Shown here: positions 40,392 through 48,322 of the stretch, piece by piece | How positions within the stretch are numbered: position 1 is the stretch's first letter | How the letters are laid out: the number at the start of each line of letters is the position of its first letter | DNA from: Flavisolibacter longurius | GTDB taxonomy: Bacteria; Bacteroidota; Bacteroidia; Chitinophagales; Chitinophagaceae | Length of the DNA stretch: 56,437 nt | Assembly (NCBI GenBank): GCA_014163555.1 | Contig: JACJGO010000031.1 | Span: forward strand, 1-56,437 | Reading direction: 5' to 3' | Position numbers and translations under genes: made by a program | The notes under the pieces: generated by a model | Database searches by the model: none | What the model was told of the DNA's origin: nothing | Seen by the model: the letters and a program-made list of their open reading frames with translations, nothing else

Positions 40392-42635
40392 TTATTGTTT
40401 TTTGAGTAGGATTTTCAATTGTGAGAAATCATACGCCGCATCGATGAATTCGAGCATCTTACCCCAGTTGGCAGCAGGCTCAAACGAACGGTTGTAGATT
40501 TTGCTCACGTGGATAACCAACTTGCCGTTTTTTACGGCAGCTTTGCTGGTAAAGCTCCCGGTTTCATTTTGTACAGACCTATTCAATGCCTCGGTGCCTT
40601 CCACAGTAAAGCCTTCCGGAACCTGCAGGCGAATTATATGGGAAAAGGACCGGGCATAGGGCATTTGAATATTGTACTTGCGATTGCGTTGTTCATTTTT
40701 AACCTGAAGCTGTCCACCAATAAACAAGCCTATATCCAGCAGGTAATTAGGGCCGGCCTTTTTCACCAGTCCATCTACATCATAAGCTTCCGTAAATAAA
40801 AATTCCCGCTGGTTATGCCGGTTGCCCTGTTTCAACACCTTCAGGTCACGAAACGCAACTGGCTTCATTTCAAAACTTTTTTCAATCTCCTTCTGCGCAT
40901 ATTCTTCACGCTTTTTGCGGGCTTCTTTATAGGCCTGCTCATATTCCTTCAACAAAACAGCACCACGCTTTTTTCCTACCCTTGCCAAAACTTCTTCGGC
41001 AAATAACCGTTCCCCCAGCATAGTTCTCTCTACATCCACATATTCTTCAAAAAGAGATAGCGAAACCTGGTTATCAAATGCCCCGTTGCCACTTACAGCT
41101 TTACTGCGTTTCACCTGCAGCAATTGCGGATTTGCTTTGTCAACGGCTATATCCAATTCTTCCAGTGAAGCATTAAATGTTGATTTGGTTGTCGGCAACC
41201 GCTCAATAACGGATTTAGCGCCGGATGACCGCAGGGAGGTGCTGCGGAAAACATAAGCTTCCTGACCTTCCAGCGAAGCTGGAAAGCTATTGGCAATGGT
41301 AAACATGGAAGGCGGAACGAGGTAATAATCGGTGCTGCCTTTTGCCCGGATAAAAAACAGGAAATCATCCATGGAAACAGCAGTGGCGATGGTGCCCGTG
41401 GGCCTCGTTACTGTAAACAGGATGTCAAAATCAATATCGAAATAGTTGAAAGCTGCAATCAGGTAACCGTAAAAATTATAATTGGTCGATGCGAAGTTTC
41501 GTTCCAAACCAATTTCAATTTTACTGTCCGTCATGTAATCATAGAGGTAGTTATACCGGCCATAATAGTATAGGTAGTGGATCAGGGAGTCGCGGTCAAG
41601 ATCTTTCCCTTTTTGCTTTTTCAGGTTCTTAATATACTCTTTGGCCATGGCTGCCCGTTCGTAGCCAGCCGTATTGTTTGAAAAGGCATAATACAGTTTT
41701 GACGAGAGTTCACCATCCACCCATTCTTTCGGCAATCCTTTTATAATCTGGCCTTTTTCGGGTGCAAAGGTTTTGTTTCGTTTGGCTGTATTCCCGGGAA
41801 CAATATTGATCTTGATAACCGGTAGTTCTCGACGATCGTACACCCAGTTATCGTCCGGTGCCTGGGCAATATTTTTCAATTCCGTTCCCAGGTAAATAAA
41901 TTCATTGTCTCTCCTTTGTGAAGGTTCCGGAGCGCCATTGTCTGTACTGTAAATGACGGCGAACCCATTGTTGATTTTGGTGGCAAATGCATACAGCGCT
42001 ACCGGGTACGACCCCCCGAAAACAATATCCAGCGGTTCTACAGGGTTGTCCGAACTGCTTTCTTTTTCCACCCGTGAATAGATGTCGAGGATATCTCCTA
42101 CCTGCAACCCGGGAATGGCCAGCTTAAACTTATCCTTTTCATCTTCATCGCCGGCGTTAACTGCTTCTTCATCGATGTTTATTTTTTTGGTGCTGCCATC
42201 CGGTTTGATAACGGTAATGCCATAAAACGTATACGCTGCTTTTTTGAAAAAGCTGGATTGGCTACGGATTTTCTGAAATGAAAATTCAGCATATTCCTCC
42301 AGGGCATTTTTGTCCTGAATTTTAATTTTCTCCCGTATCGTCAGGGCATAGCGGATGGTGTTGGTCACATCTTTTCCATAAAAAAGCGAAAACTTCACCT
42401 TGCTCTTGAGGTCAGAAAAAAGATCAACTTTCTTGGCCAGGATCACAGCCGATGCCTTGCTGTATTCTGCGGGCACCACTGTTGTAGAAAAAAATGGATC
42501 GGCATTTCCCAGCACTTCTTCTTCCACTTCTTTGGACCGAAGCGCATATTTTTTTTCTTCCTTGCTTTGCGACCACACCGTTATAGTAGCCAGTAATAGC
42601 AGGAAGGTTGCGAAAATTCGCCTGTTCTGTTTCAT
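40392..42635 (-). CDS. DUF3857-like protein with degenerate transglutaminase domain
   Basis: A 747-residue exported protein (signal peptide MKQNRRIFATFLLLLATITV then WSQ). The layout matches the neighbouring protein: a DUF3857-like beta domain (about 90-260, with AYTFYGITVIKPDGSTKKIN and LAIPGLQVGDILDIYSRVEK), then a transglutaminase-like helical core (about 330-470), then a C-terminal beta region ending IDAAYDFSQLKILLKKQ. At the place of the catalytic Cys (YGDC in the paralogue) it reads ASTNYNFYG. The His and Asp motifs are replaced by MDDFLFFI and YYLVPP, so it should be inactive. It lies 2 nt downstream of the active paralogue, suggesting a structural or substrate-binding partner. Confidence 0.8.
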   Translation of the reverse strand: MKQNRRIFATFLLLLATITVWSQSKEEKKYALRSKEVEEEVLGNADPFFSTTVVPAEYSKASAVILAKKVDLFSDLKSKVKFSLFYGKDVTNTIRYALTIREKIKIQDKNALEEYAEFSFQKIRSQSSFFKKAAYTFYGITVIKPDGSTKKINIDEEAVNAGDEDEKDKFKLAIPGLQVGDILDIYSRVEKESSSDNPVEPLDIVFGGSYPVALYAFATKINNGFAVIYSTDNGAPEPSQRRDNEFIYLGTELKNIAQAPDDNWVYDRRELPVIKINIVPGNTAKRNKTFAPEKGQIIKGLPKEWVDGELSSKLYYAFSNNTAGYERAAMAKEYIKNLKKQKGKDLDRDSLIHYLYYYGRYNYLYDYMTDSKIEIGLERNFASTNYNFYGYLIAAFNYFDIDFDILFTVTRPTGTIATAVSMDDFLFFIRAKGSTDYYLVPPSMFTIANSFPASLEGQEAYVFRSTSLRSSGAKSVIERLPTTKSTFNASLEELDIAVDKANPQLLQVKRSKAVSGNGAFDNQVSLSLFEEYVDVERTMLGERLFAEEVLARVGKKRGAVLLKEYEQAYKEARKKREEYAQKEIEKSFEMKPVAFRDLKVLKQGNRHNQREFLFTEAYDVDGLVKKAGPNYLLDIGLFIGGQLQVKNEQRNRKYNIQMPYARSFSHIIRLQVPEGFTVEGTEALNRSVQNETGSFTSKAAVKNGKLVIHVSKIYNRSFEPAANWGKMLEFIDAAYDFSQLKILLKKQ

Positions 42636-42637
42636 GT

Positions 42638-44518
42638 TTAGTTTTTAGTAAGGATTATCTGGTCGAGGTACCGCGAAGAAAGCTGCCCAATGGCCTTGTT
42701 CCAGGCTTCAAATGCCGCCTTTTTCAGGGTAGTGTTGTGTATTTGCAGTTGTTTTTGATAACGGATCGTTTGTTGATCGGTTTTGTAAGTGACGCGGAAC
42801 GAAAAATCCGGATGCTGTATGTCCAGGTCTTTGGGCAGCGATGTCACTTTATACCCTTGTGGCAGTTGAAGACTGGTTTCTGTTTGGTAGTTGTATTTAT
42901 ACGGAAAACAATAATCAAACCTGCGGGCCGTATCAATCAATAACTGGTTGAAGGTTTTGTTGTAATCCACATCAATGTACATTTCGTTGCCAAATTGAGA
43001 AACAGCATTGCTATTTCTGGCCAAAAACCGGATCCACAAATCACCATCCACCGCGGCCAGATCGGCTGTTTGCACATCGGTAATCTGGTAGTTTTTGTTG
43101 TCGTTTGTAATGTATTTTTCCAGTTGTGCCTGCACCTTATCTTTTTGGGTGCTGTGAATGGAATGAAACAATTGCTGTTTGCTTTCGCCGCGAAAGCGGT
43201 ATTCAATATTACCGGCCAACGCATTGCCCTCAAGCTGCAAGATTTCTTTAAATTGTGTACCATTCTGGTCCGGTGATGTCTGCGGGATTCTCTCCAACAA
43301 ATACGTATCGCCATTTTCGATCAGTACCTGCCTTCCCTGTATCCGTTCGGCATAATTGTTTACCGGAAGGTATTGCTCCGTGCCATCCAGGAAATATTTT
43401 TTCCCTCCATAAATAAGACAACAGATCATATGGTTGTCAACACAAAGGGCCGGTGTCGAATAATCATACCGGATCCGGTTGGTGCCAATCCAGGCAAGGC
43501 GGGCATTAAAACCCAAGGCAACCAGGAGCTCTTTGGTAAGATTGGCCATCCCCTTGCAATCGCCGTATTTTTTCTGAAGAACATTTTGCGCTACATCGGG
43601 TTTAAAGCCGGCAATCCCGTCTTCAAAAGCAACATACCGGATGTTTTCATACACCCAGTACAGAATGCCTTTTATTTTATCCATGTCTGTATTTGCTCCG
43701 GCCGTGATCTCAAGTGCTTTTGCCTTTATTAATGCCGCATCATTCTTACAAAGACTTACAATTTTTTTATACCAGGCATACTGATCGGCAAGCGTATTGA
43801 AAAATGTGACCTGTTGTCCATTGACGTCGGCTGATTTATTCAGCAACAAGAGGTGGGGGTAAACATGGGTTGCACCGGGCTGTCTGGATTCTGATTTTCG
43901 TGCCGGCAGGTTTACCATTTGAAACGAATAAACATCCGCTTCTTCTTTTTCGGAATACGTCTGGCTGCGGGTTACATGATAACCCTCGAAATTATATTCG
44001 CGGATATCTGCCTTCATCCACCGTGGTACGATGACGACAATTTCTTTCCGGACAACCGGGTATGATTCGGGAAAAAACAGGTTGCAGAAATACCGCGGAT
44101 CCTTTATGGTTTTTTTCAGGCGGACTTCATTCTCGGTTCCGCTCCTAGAGAAATTCAGCTCCAGGTCATAGATCTTGGCATCGGAATAAAAAATATCCTC
44201 GATGGTATAGGCTTTAAGCTCCCTGGACGCAGCCCTTTTCTTTCCGTCTTCTATCAATTCCACACCGTCCAGAGAGGTCTGGTCGTCGAAGAATTCATAA
44301 AAAATTCCTTTCTCACGAAAGTTGCGGCACTGGTAACGGTTGACAATTTCGCCCTTGATCTCAACCGAATTTTTTGATTTGGAATAAACGTAACGATACG
44401 TTTCAACAGAGCTGGTTAAAACAATATTTTCATTGTTATCAAAACGCGGGGAAGCTTTTAGCGCCGTAAAAGAAAAAAGGAAAAAGCAGCAAATGGCAGC
44501 TTTGAACCAGTTTATCAT
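42638..44518 (-). CDS. Exported DUF3857 / transglutaminase-like protein
   Basis: A 626-residue exported protein with signal peptide MINWFKAAICCFFLFSFTAL. The DUF3857 domain (about 35-200) is followed by a transglutaminase-like domain with a complete triad: Cys321 in KKYGDCKGMANL, His in CVDNHMICCLIYG, Asp in YFLDGTEQY. A C-terminal DUF3858-like beta domain follows (YKVTSLPKDLDIQHPDFSFR). Such proteins are common in Bacteroidota; the enzyme type (protease, cross-linker or amidase) is unknown. The frame is open to a TTG at 44551, which lies inside the TATATTTG promoter box (44556-44549), so the ATG at 44518 is the start. It heads a three-gene operon. Confidence 0.88.
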   Translation of the reverse strand: MINWFKAAICCFFLFSFTALKASPRFDNNENIVLTSSVETYRYVYSKSKNSVEIKGEIVNRYQCRNFREKGIFYEFFDDQTSLDGVELIEDGKKRAASRELKAYTIEDIFYSDAKIYDLELNFSRSGTENEVRLKKTIKDPRYFCNLFFPESYPVVRKEIVVIVPRWMKADIREYNFEGYHVTRSQTYSEKEEADVYSFQMVNLPARKSESRQPGATHVYPHLLLLNKSADVNGQQVTFFNTLADQYAWYKKIVSLCKNDAALIKAKALEITAGANTDMDKIKGILYWVYENIRYVAFEDGIAGFKPDVAQNVLQKKYGDCKGMANLTKELLVALGFNARLAWIGTNRIRYDYSTPALCVDNHMICCLIYGGKKYFLDGTEQYLPVNNYAERIQGRQVLIENGDTYLLERIPQTSPDQNGTQFKEILQLEGNALAGNIEYRFRGESKQQLFHSIHSTQKDKVQAQLEKYITNDNKNYQITDVQTADLAAVDGDLWIRFLARNSNAVSQFGNEMYIDVDYNKTFNQLLIDTARRFDYCFPYKYNYQTETSLQLPQGYKVTSLPKDLDIQHPDFSFRVTYKTDQQTIRYQKQLQIHNTTLKKAAFEAWNKAIGQLSSRYLDQIILTKN

Positions 44519-44548
44519 AGAGCAGGGTAGTTTTGGTTGTATTGGCGT

Positions 44549-44556
44549 CAAATATA
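44549..44556 (-). promoter_or_regulatory. -7 element of the DUF3857 operon
   Basis: TATATTTG on the minus strand; the leader to the ATG at 44518 is about 27 nt. Confidence 0.65.
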
Positions 44557-44569
44557 ATCAACGGGATTG

Positions 44570-45436
44570 TCAATAGCCATACTCCCGCAGAAAATTTTCA
44601 TTTTCTCGCCATTTCGGCCGCACTTTCACAAACAGTTCCAAAAAAACTTTTTGATCGATGAATTGTTCAATCTCGGTTCTGGCTAGGGTGCCAATCTGCC
44701 GGATCATTTTCCCGCCTTCGCCGATGATGATGGCTTTCTGCGATTCCCGCTGTACAATAATCTCGGCACGGATTTTCACCAAGGTGGATTTTTGCTTGAA
44801 CTCATTTACAATCACTGTTGCCTGATAAGGTATCTCCTCTTCAAAAAGCGTATAAATTTTTTCGCGGATGATTTCGGATACGAAAAACTTTGTGGGCAGA
44901 TCGGAAAGTTCGTCTTCCGCATAAAACGGTTCTCCCTCCGGCAGGGCCATAACAATTTTTTCCAGTAAACTATCTGTACCCTGTCCCGAAATTGCCGAAA
45001 CAGGAATCACCTCGTTTGCATATTTTTTATCGACAAAAAACTTCCGGGCTTCTTCCAGGCTGTCGCCTTTTACACTATCGATCTTATTCAGCAAAACAAA
45101 AGAAGGAACTTTTAAGCGAAGCGAGGAAAAGATAGCATCGGCTTCCTGCCAGTTATCATTGATATCAACAATCAGCAAGGCCAGGTCAGCATCTTCCAGC
45201 GCACTTTTTACAGCCTGCATCATTTTTTCATGCAGTTTGTACTTTGGCTCAATAATGCCCGGTGTGTCGGAAAAGATTATTTGGTACTGATCGCTGGTAA
45301 GAATGCCTTTGATGCGATGACGGGTGGTTTGCACTTTTGGCGAAACTATTGCCAGTTTTTCCTGCATCAGAGCGTTCAACAATGTGCTTTTGCCCGCATT
45401 GGGTTTACCGAAGATATTGACGAATCCTGCCTTCAC
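44570..45436 (-). CDS. era: GTPase Era
   Basis: A 288-residue GTPase that binds the 3' end of 16S rRNA and assists 30S assembly. It has G1 NIFGKPNAGKSTLLNALMQE, G3 DTPGI, G4 NKID, and a C-terminal KH domain with the RNA-contact motif RESQKAIIIGEGGKMIRQIG. The start is GTG at 45436 (GTG AAG GCA GGA); no ATG is available upstream in frame. A perfect TACATTTG box lies 22 nt before it. In many bacteroidetes era and der are near each other; here the three-gene envelope operon separates them. Confidence 0.95.
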   Translation of the reverse strand: MKAGFVNIFGKPNAGKSTLLNALMQEKLAIVSPKVQTTRHRIKGILTSDQYQIIFSDTPGIIEPKYKLHEKMMQAVKSALEDADLALLIVDINDNWQEADAIFSSLRLKVPSFVLLNKIDSVKGDSLEEARKFFVDKKYANEVIPVSAISGQGTDSLLEKIVMALPEGEPFYAEDELSDLPTKFFVSEIIREKIYTLFEEEIPYQATVIVNEFKQKSTLVKIRAEIIVQRESQKAIIIGEGGKMIRQIGTLARTEIEQFIDQKVFLELFVKVRPKWRENENFLREYGY

Positions 45437-45458
45437 GCTTTGTTAAAGATTTAGGCAA

Positions 45459-45466
45459 CAAATGTA
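45459..45466 (-). promoter_or_regulatory. -7 element of era
   Basis: TACATTTG on the minus strand, with a predicted leader of about 19 nt before the GTG start. Confidence 0.55.
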
Positions 45467-45481
45467 CGCAGCTAAAAAATG

Positions 45482-45513
45482 TTTGGTGGCAATGTGTAGG
45501 TGTTCTATATTTG
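45482..45513 (+). promoter_or_regulatory. Promoter of tRNA-fMet
   Basis: TATATTTG (45506-45513) with TTTG (45482-45485) 20 bp upstream. The predicted start near 45517 leaves about 50 nt of 5' precursor before the tRNA. Confidence 0.7.
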
Positions 45514-45567
45514 CACTCCACAACGACAATACGTCGCCAGTTCTTTTAAAAACAAAACTTTTTATAT

Positions 45568-45639
<72 letters not shown>

Positions 45640-45647
45640 CTAAAACA

Positions 45648-45675
45648 ACCCTCGGTTCTTCCGGGGGTTTTTTGT
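45648..45675 (+). terminator. Terminator of tRNA-fMet
   Basis: CCCTCGG pairs with CCGGGGG (one G-T) around TTCTT and is followed by TTTTTT. Confidence 0.75.
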
Positions 45676-45835
45676 TTCTATCCCGCTCTGAATAAGCATT
45701 TCAAGCAAATGGATGCTTGAAAAGCGCTTGATTAAAAAAATAATTATGATCACAGTCAGTACCAGCAAAAGGTAGCAGAATCTCACCTGTTCTGGCGCAT
45801 CTGGGACGCTTAACCTCTGGCAATTCTTCAGAAGA

Positions 45836-46021
45836 TCAAGGTCCCATTTTCCGTGACCGTAGATACTTTCTGCGATAAATCATCACAATGCCTAGAAGTA
45901 CCAAAATAATTATTGGCTGGACAATGGCAAATAAGATAACATTCCACTCCTCATATGTCAGCCCCAGCCATTTTGCAGTAATCTGCATGAAGTGTACGCA
46001 ATCCCAAAAAAACTGGTTCAT
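45836..46021 (-). CDS. Small single-pass membrane protein
   Basis: A 61-residue protein with an amphipathic N-terminus (MNQFFWDCVHFMQITAKWLG), a clear membrane helix at about residues 29-48 (ILFAIVQPIIILVLLGIVMI) and a strongly basic tail (YRRKYLRSRKMGP) that should stay in the cytoplasm. I do not recognise it. The length, hydrophobic profile and positive-inside pattern make it a likely real gene. It is followed on the same strand, 91 nt upstream, by another short exported protein gene; whether they work together is unknown. Confidence 0.5.
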   Translation of the reverse strand: MNQFFWDCVHFMQITAKWLGLTYEEWNVILFAIVQPIIILVLLGIVMIYRRKYLRSRKMGP

Positions 46022-46112
46022 AGTAATAGATTTATGAAATCATCAAATAGGGAAGTTTTGATACACAGGTAAGGTATTAAAAGCCCTTAAAAATTCCCAG
46101 TAAGACTTTAAA

Positions 46113-46568
46113 TCAATTTCTAAATGTCGGTTTTAAATCAATGAATTTCCAATCAATTGTAAAGTCTGGGTACTTAGTAGAAACTGTTATGGATGTCAAA
46201 ATATCTTCTCTACTTTCAATGATAACAGTTGTTTCGGCATTCTCGTTTTGTGCTTTATAGTGAATCGTGCGTACTCGGTTGGAAATCCGATCGGTGACCT
46301 TTCTTACCAGTGGTAATGCAAATGATTTATCTATTGCATCTTTAAGCGTACCCTTTGGACCAATAATCAATGTTCTATAATCATGGCCCTCTGTAGGCAC
46401 AAAGCTAATCCGCATAGTGTCTCTACTTGCCGGTGGATTGCTTTTACTTCTTTTTCTGGAGATGCTATTTTTGTACGAATAGTATTCTTGGACCTGTGAG
46501 AAACTTACCAAAGAAGATAGGAAGAAGAGAGAAATGAGAAAGAATCTGACTATTGTATTCTTGATCAT
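46113..46568 (-). CDS. Small exported protein of unknown function
   Basis: A 151-residue protein with a signal peptide (MIKNTIVRFFLISLFFLSSL, then VSFSQ, cleavage likely after FSQ). The mature part starts with a basic Ser-rich stretch (YKNSISRKRSKSNPPAS) and continues as a beta-rich domain (MRISFVPTEGHDYRTLIIGP, ENAETTVIIESREDILTSIT, VSTKYPDFTIDWKFIDLKP). I recognise no family. The start codon lies only 3 nt from the first base of the CAP-like fragment on the other strand, which may mean this gene, or its promoter, replaced the missing half of that fragment. Confidence 0.6.
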   Translation of the reverse strand: MIKNTIVRFFLISLFFLSSLVSFSQVQEYYSYKNSISRKRSKSNPPASRDTMRISFVPTEGHDYRTLIIGPKGTLKDAIDKSFALPLVRKVTDRISNRVRTIHYKAQNENAETTVIIESREDILTSITVSTKYPDFTIDWKFIDLKPTFRN

Positions 46569-46570
46569 GC

Positions 46571-46936
46571 TTGTATGACTTCAAAAGAAAGTGTACAGGT
46601 TGTTGGTTATTGTTAGAGAGGATTTCTGTTGTTAAGTTAAGGAGTTTTGTTTTTAGTATTCACAAGGCCGGATACCAACTGGATTCAGGATGGTTGCGGA
46701 AACCCGATGCGAATTTCTTTGAATCGTGTAATGCGGGCGTACTGACAGGATTGGCAGCCATAAAATTGCTTCAAATCGATGAAGGCGTTCCATCGCTTGG
46801 CCACAGAAACCATCTGTCGGGAATTGACCCTTGGAGCGCAAGCCTGAAGGACATTGACATCGGCTATGCCTGGGCCGGCGAAGGAAAACAATTCAAGACC
46901 TATACCTGTGTGATCATTGCCAAGCATCCCCGGTAA
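46571..46936 (+). pseudogene. C-terminal fragment of a CAP/SCP-like secreted protein
   Basis: From about 46660 the frame reads AGYQLDSGWLRKPDANFFES, then CNAGVLTGLAAIKLLQIDEG, VPSLGHRNHLSG and a tail ending CVIIAKHPR. The DEGVPSLGHRxxL stretch followed by a Gly-rich strand resembles the second half of CAP (SCP/PR-1) domains. No signal peptide or N-terminal half precedes it; the first 25 residues look random, and the divergent gene begins 3 nt away. I consider it a truncated remnant. The CAP assignment rests on the GHR motif and its context and is moderately sure. Confidence 0.5.
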
Positions 46937-46952
46937 CCATGAAGAGAGGCTG

Positions 46953-47699
46953 ATGGTTTGTAGTCAAAAAATAGATCCTTCAAATTTGAGCAAGGTTTTG
47001 ATAGTGCTAGCAATGCTGACGACTTCATTCCTAACGTCTTTCACGTTTGCAGAAGACGAGCTTTTCAGCAGTTGTACGATAGACCTCAAAAAGCAAACCG
47101 TGAGAACGTTCTGGAAGAACACCCGTGGTGAAAAGATAAAGACCCTGTCACAACTAAAAGCATAACTGGACTCGGGTGGACAAAAGCTCCGTTTTGCGAT
47201 GAACTGTGGCATGTACACAGAGGACAATTCTCCGGTTGGACTTTATATTGAGAATGGCAGGAAACTATCTTCCATGAAGATCTGTAACAGTCGGAAGGCC
47301 AACTTTTGTCTTCAGCCGCAAGGCGTCTTCTATCTTACAAAAGACCGGAGAGCAGGCATCAGCACAGTATCTGCTTTTTCGTCTCAGAATGTGGTATATG
47401 CGATTGAAGCGGCACCTATGATTGTGATAGAGGGCAAAGAGAATCCTTCACTTCCCAAACAAAGCACCTTTATCGGAAATGGCGCAGGCATTAGAAGAGA
47501 CGGGAAGGTTGTATTGGCCATTTTAAACAGGCCTGTGACCTTTCCCCAACTGGCGCAGTATTTTATTGCGAAGGGCTGCACAACCGCTGTTTACTTTGAT
47601 GGTGGCGTTTCCATGTCACTACTTTCCGATAATTTAATAGTTCCGAAACGCAGGGGTACGAGAGGTGGATTTGGGGCAATGATCGCTGTGTTCGACTAA
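46953..47699 (+). pseudogene. DUF2233 / phosphodiester glycosidase-like gene broken by one stop
   Basis: Two pieces in the same reading frame (46953-47165 and 47166-47699) are separated by a single TAA at 47163-47165. Piece 1 carries a signal-like segment (VLIVLAMLTTSFLTSFTFAE) and CTIDLKKQTVRTFWKN. Piece 2 reads LDSGGQKLRFAMNCGMYTED, GLYIENGRKL, LQPQGVFYLT, VYAIEAAPMIVIEG and the Gly/Asp motif TTAVYFDGGVSMSL. These are landmarks of the NAGPA-like (DUF2233) phosphodiester glycosidases. The junction SQLKA-stop-LDSGGQKL aligns with a continuous LK-x-L-DS segment in relatives as I recall them, so a single point mutation explains it. Stop suppression or an assembly error are alternatives. Confidence 0.72.
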
Positions 47700-47794
47700 G
47701 GTGATGTGTACCTTTATGAAAAAGTAAACGGTGGGTCTTTGTACCATTGATTTCTGCCAAACCAGTCTTAAACAGCAAAACAAAACACGATACT

Positions 47795-47997
47795 ATGCAT
47801 CCTCTGCTTCTCAGCCTTCTTTTGCTTCTCCTCCCATTTAAGCAAGATGCTGTATTGAATGCAAAAGCGGTACTGCCTATGCCTATCACAGTCATTACTG
47901 CAGGGGACTGAAAGAATGTACGCATCCTGTGGACAATGTCTCGCTGAAAGAGGCACTCAGTCAGAAAAGGACAGCGTGTGGCTATTGCTACAAGTAG
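47795..47997 (+). pseudogene. Frameshifted small Cys-rich secreted protein
   Basis: The ATG at 47795 opens a signal peptide (MHPLLLSLLLLLLPFKQDAV). About 20 codons on, a different frame carries CKSGTAYAYHSHYCRGLKEC, THPVDNVSLKEALSQK and RTACGYCYK before TAG at 47997. The pattern C-x-S-x-x-A-x-x-YH-x-x-x-x-CRGL-x-x-C with a terminal C-x-x-C matches small secreted proteins seen in many Bacteroidota. Joining the two frames needs one missing base near 47853-47858. As it stands the first frame ends at a TGA after 38 residues. The length would be about 67 residues if repaired. Confidence 0.5.
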
Positions 47998-48322
47998 GCC
48001 GCAACACCGACGACTCCTTCTCCCTCCCAGTGCCAGGCTACAACCAAAAAGGCAAACAATGTTCAAGGAAAGCCAGCTCAAATGGTTAATGCTGGCAGCA
48101 TGATTAATTGAAGGCCTTATTCCGGTACGTCGATAAGAGCCCGCAGATCTTTTTCGGAAGGGAAAAGCACAGTACTCATTTCTCAACCCATAGAGTGTCG
48201 CCTGCTTGCAGATACAAAACCTGCATATTATTTTCGCGCCTTGCCTAATAAGGCAAGTATCCGATCCGTTACATGCTTTTTTGGAGGAAGTAACGGTCGA
48301 AGAAAATTCAAAATCCTAACGA
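47998..48322. other. 325-bp spacer with two hairpins before the NHL-repeat gene
   Basis: No gene is seen. CTTGCCT (48240-48246) pairs with AGGCAAG (48251-48257) around a 4-nt loop. CCGTTAC (48266-48272) pairs with GTAACGG (48290-48296). Both are perfect 7-bp stems close upstream of the ATG at 48323 and could shape the mRNA leader. A TTGGAGGAAG stretch sits in the second loop; it is not at Shine-Dalgarno distance. Confidence 0.4.

Noticed and set aside
44519-44551. TTG start for the DUF3857 protein
   Set aside because: The TTG is part of the TATATTTG promoter box; the ATG at 44518 gives a normal signal peptide.
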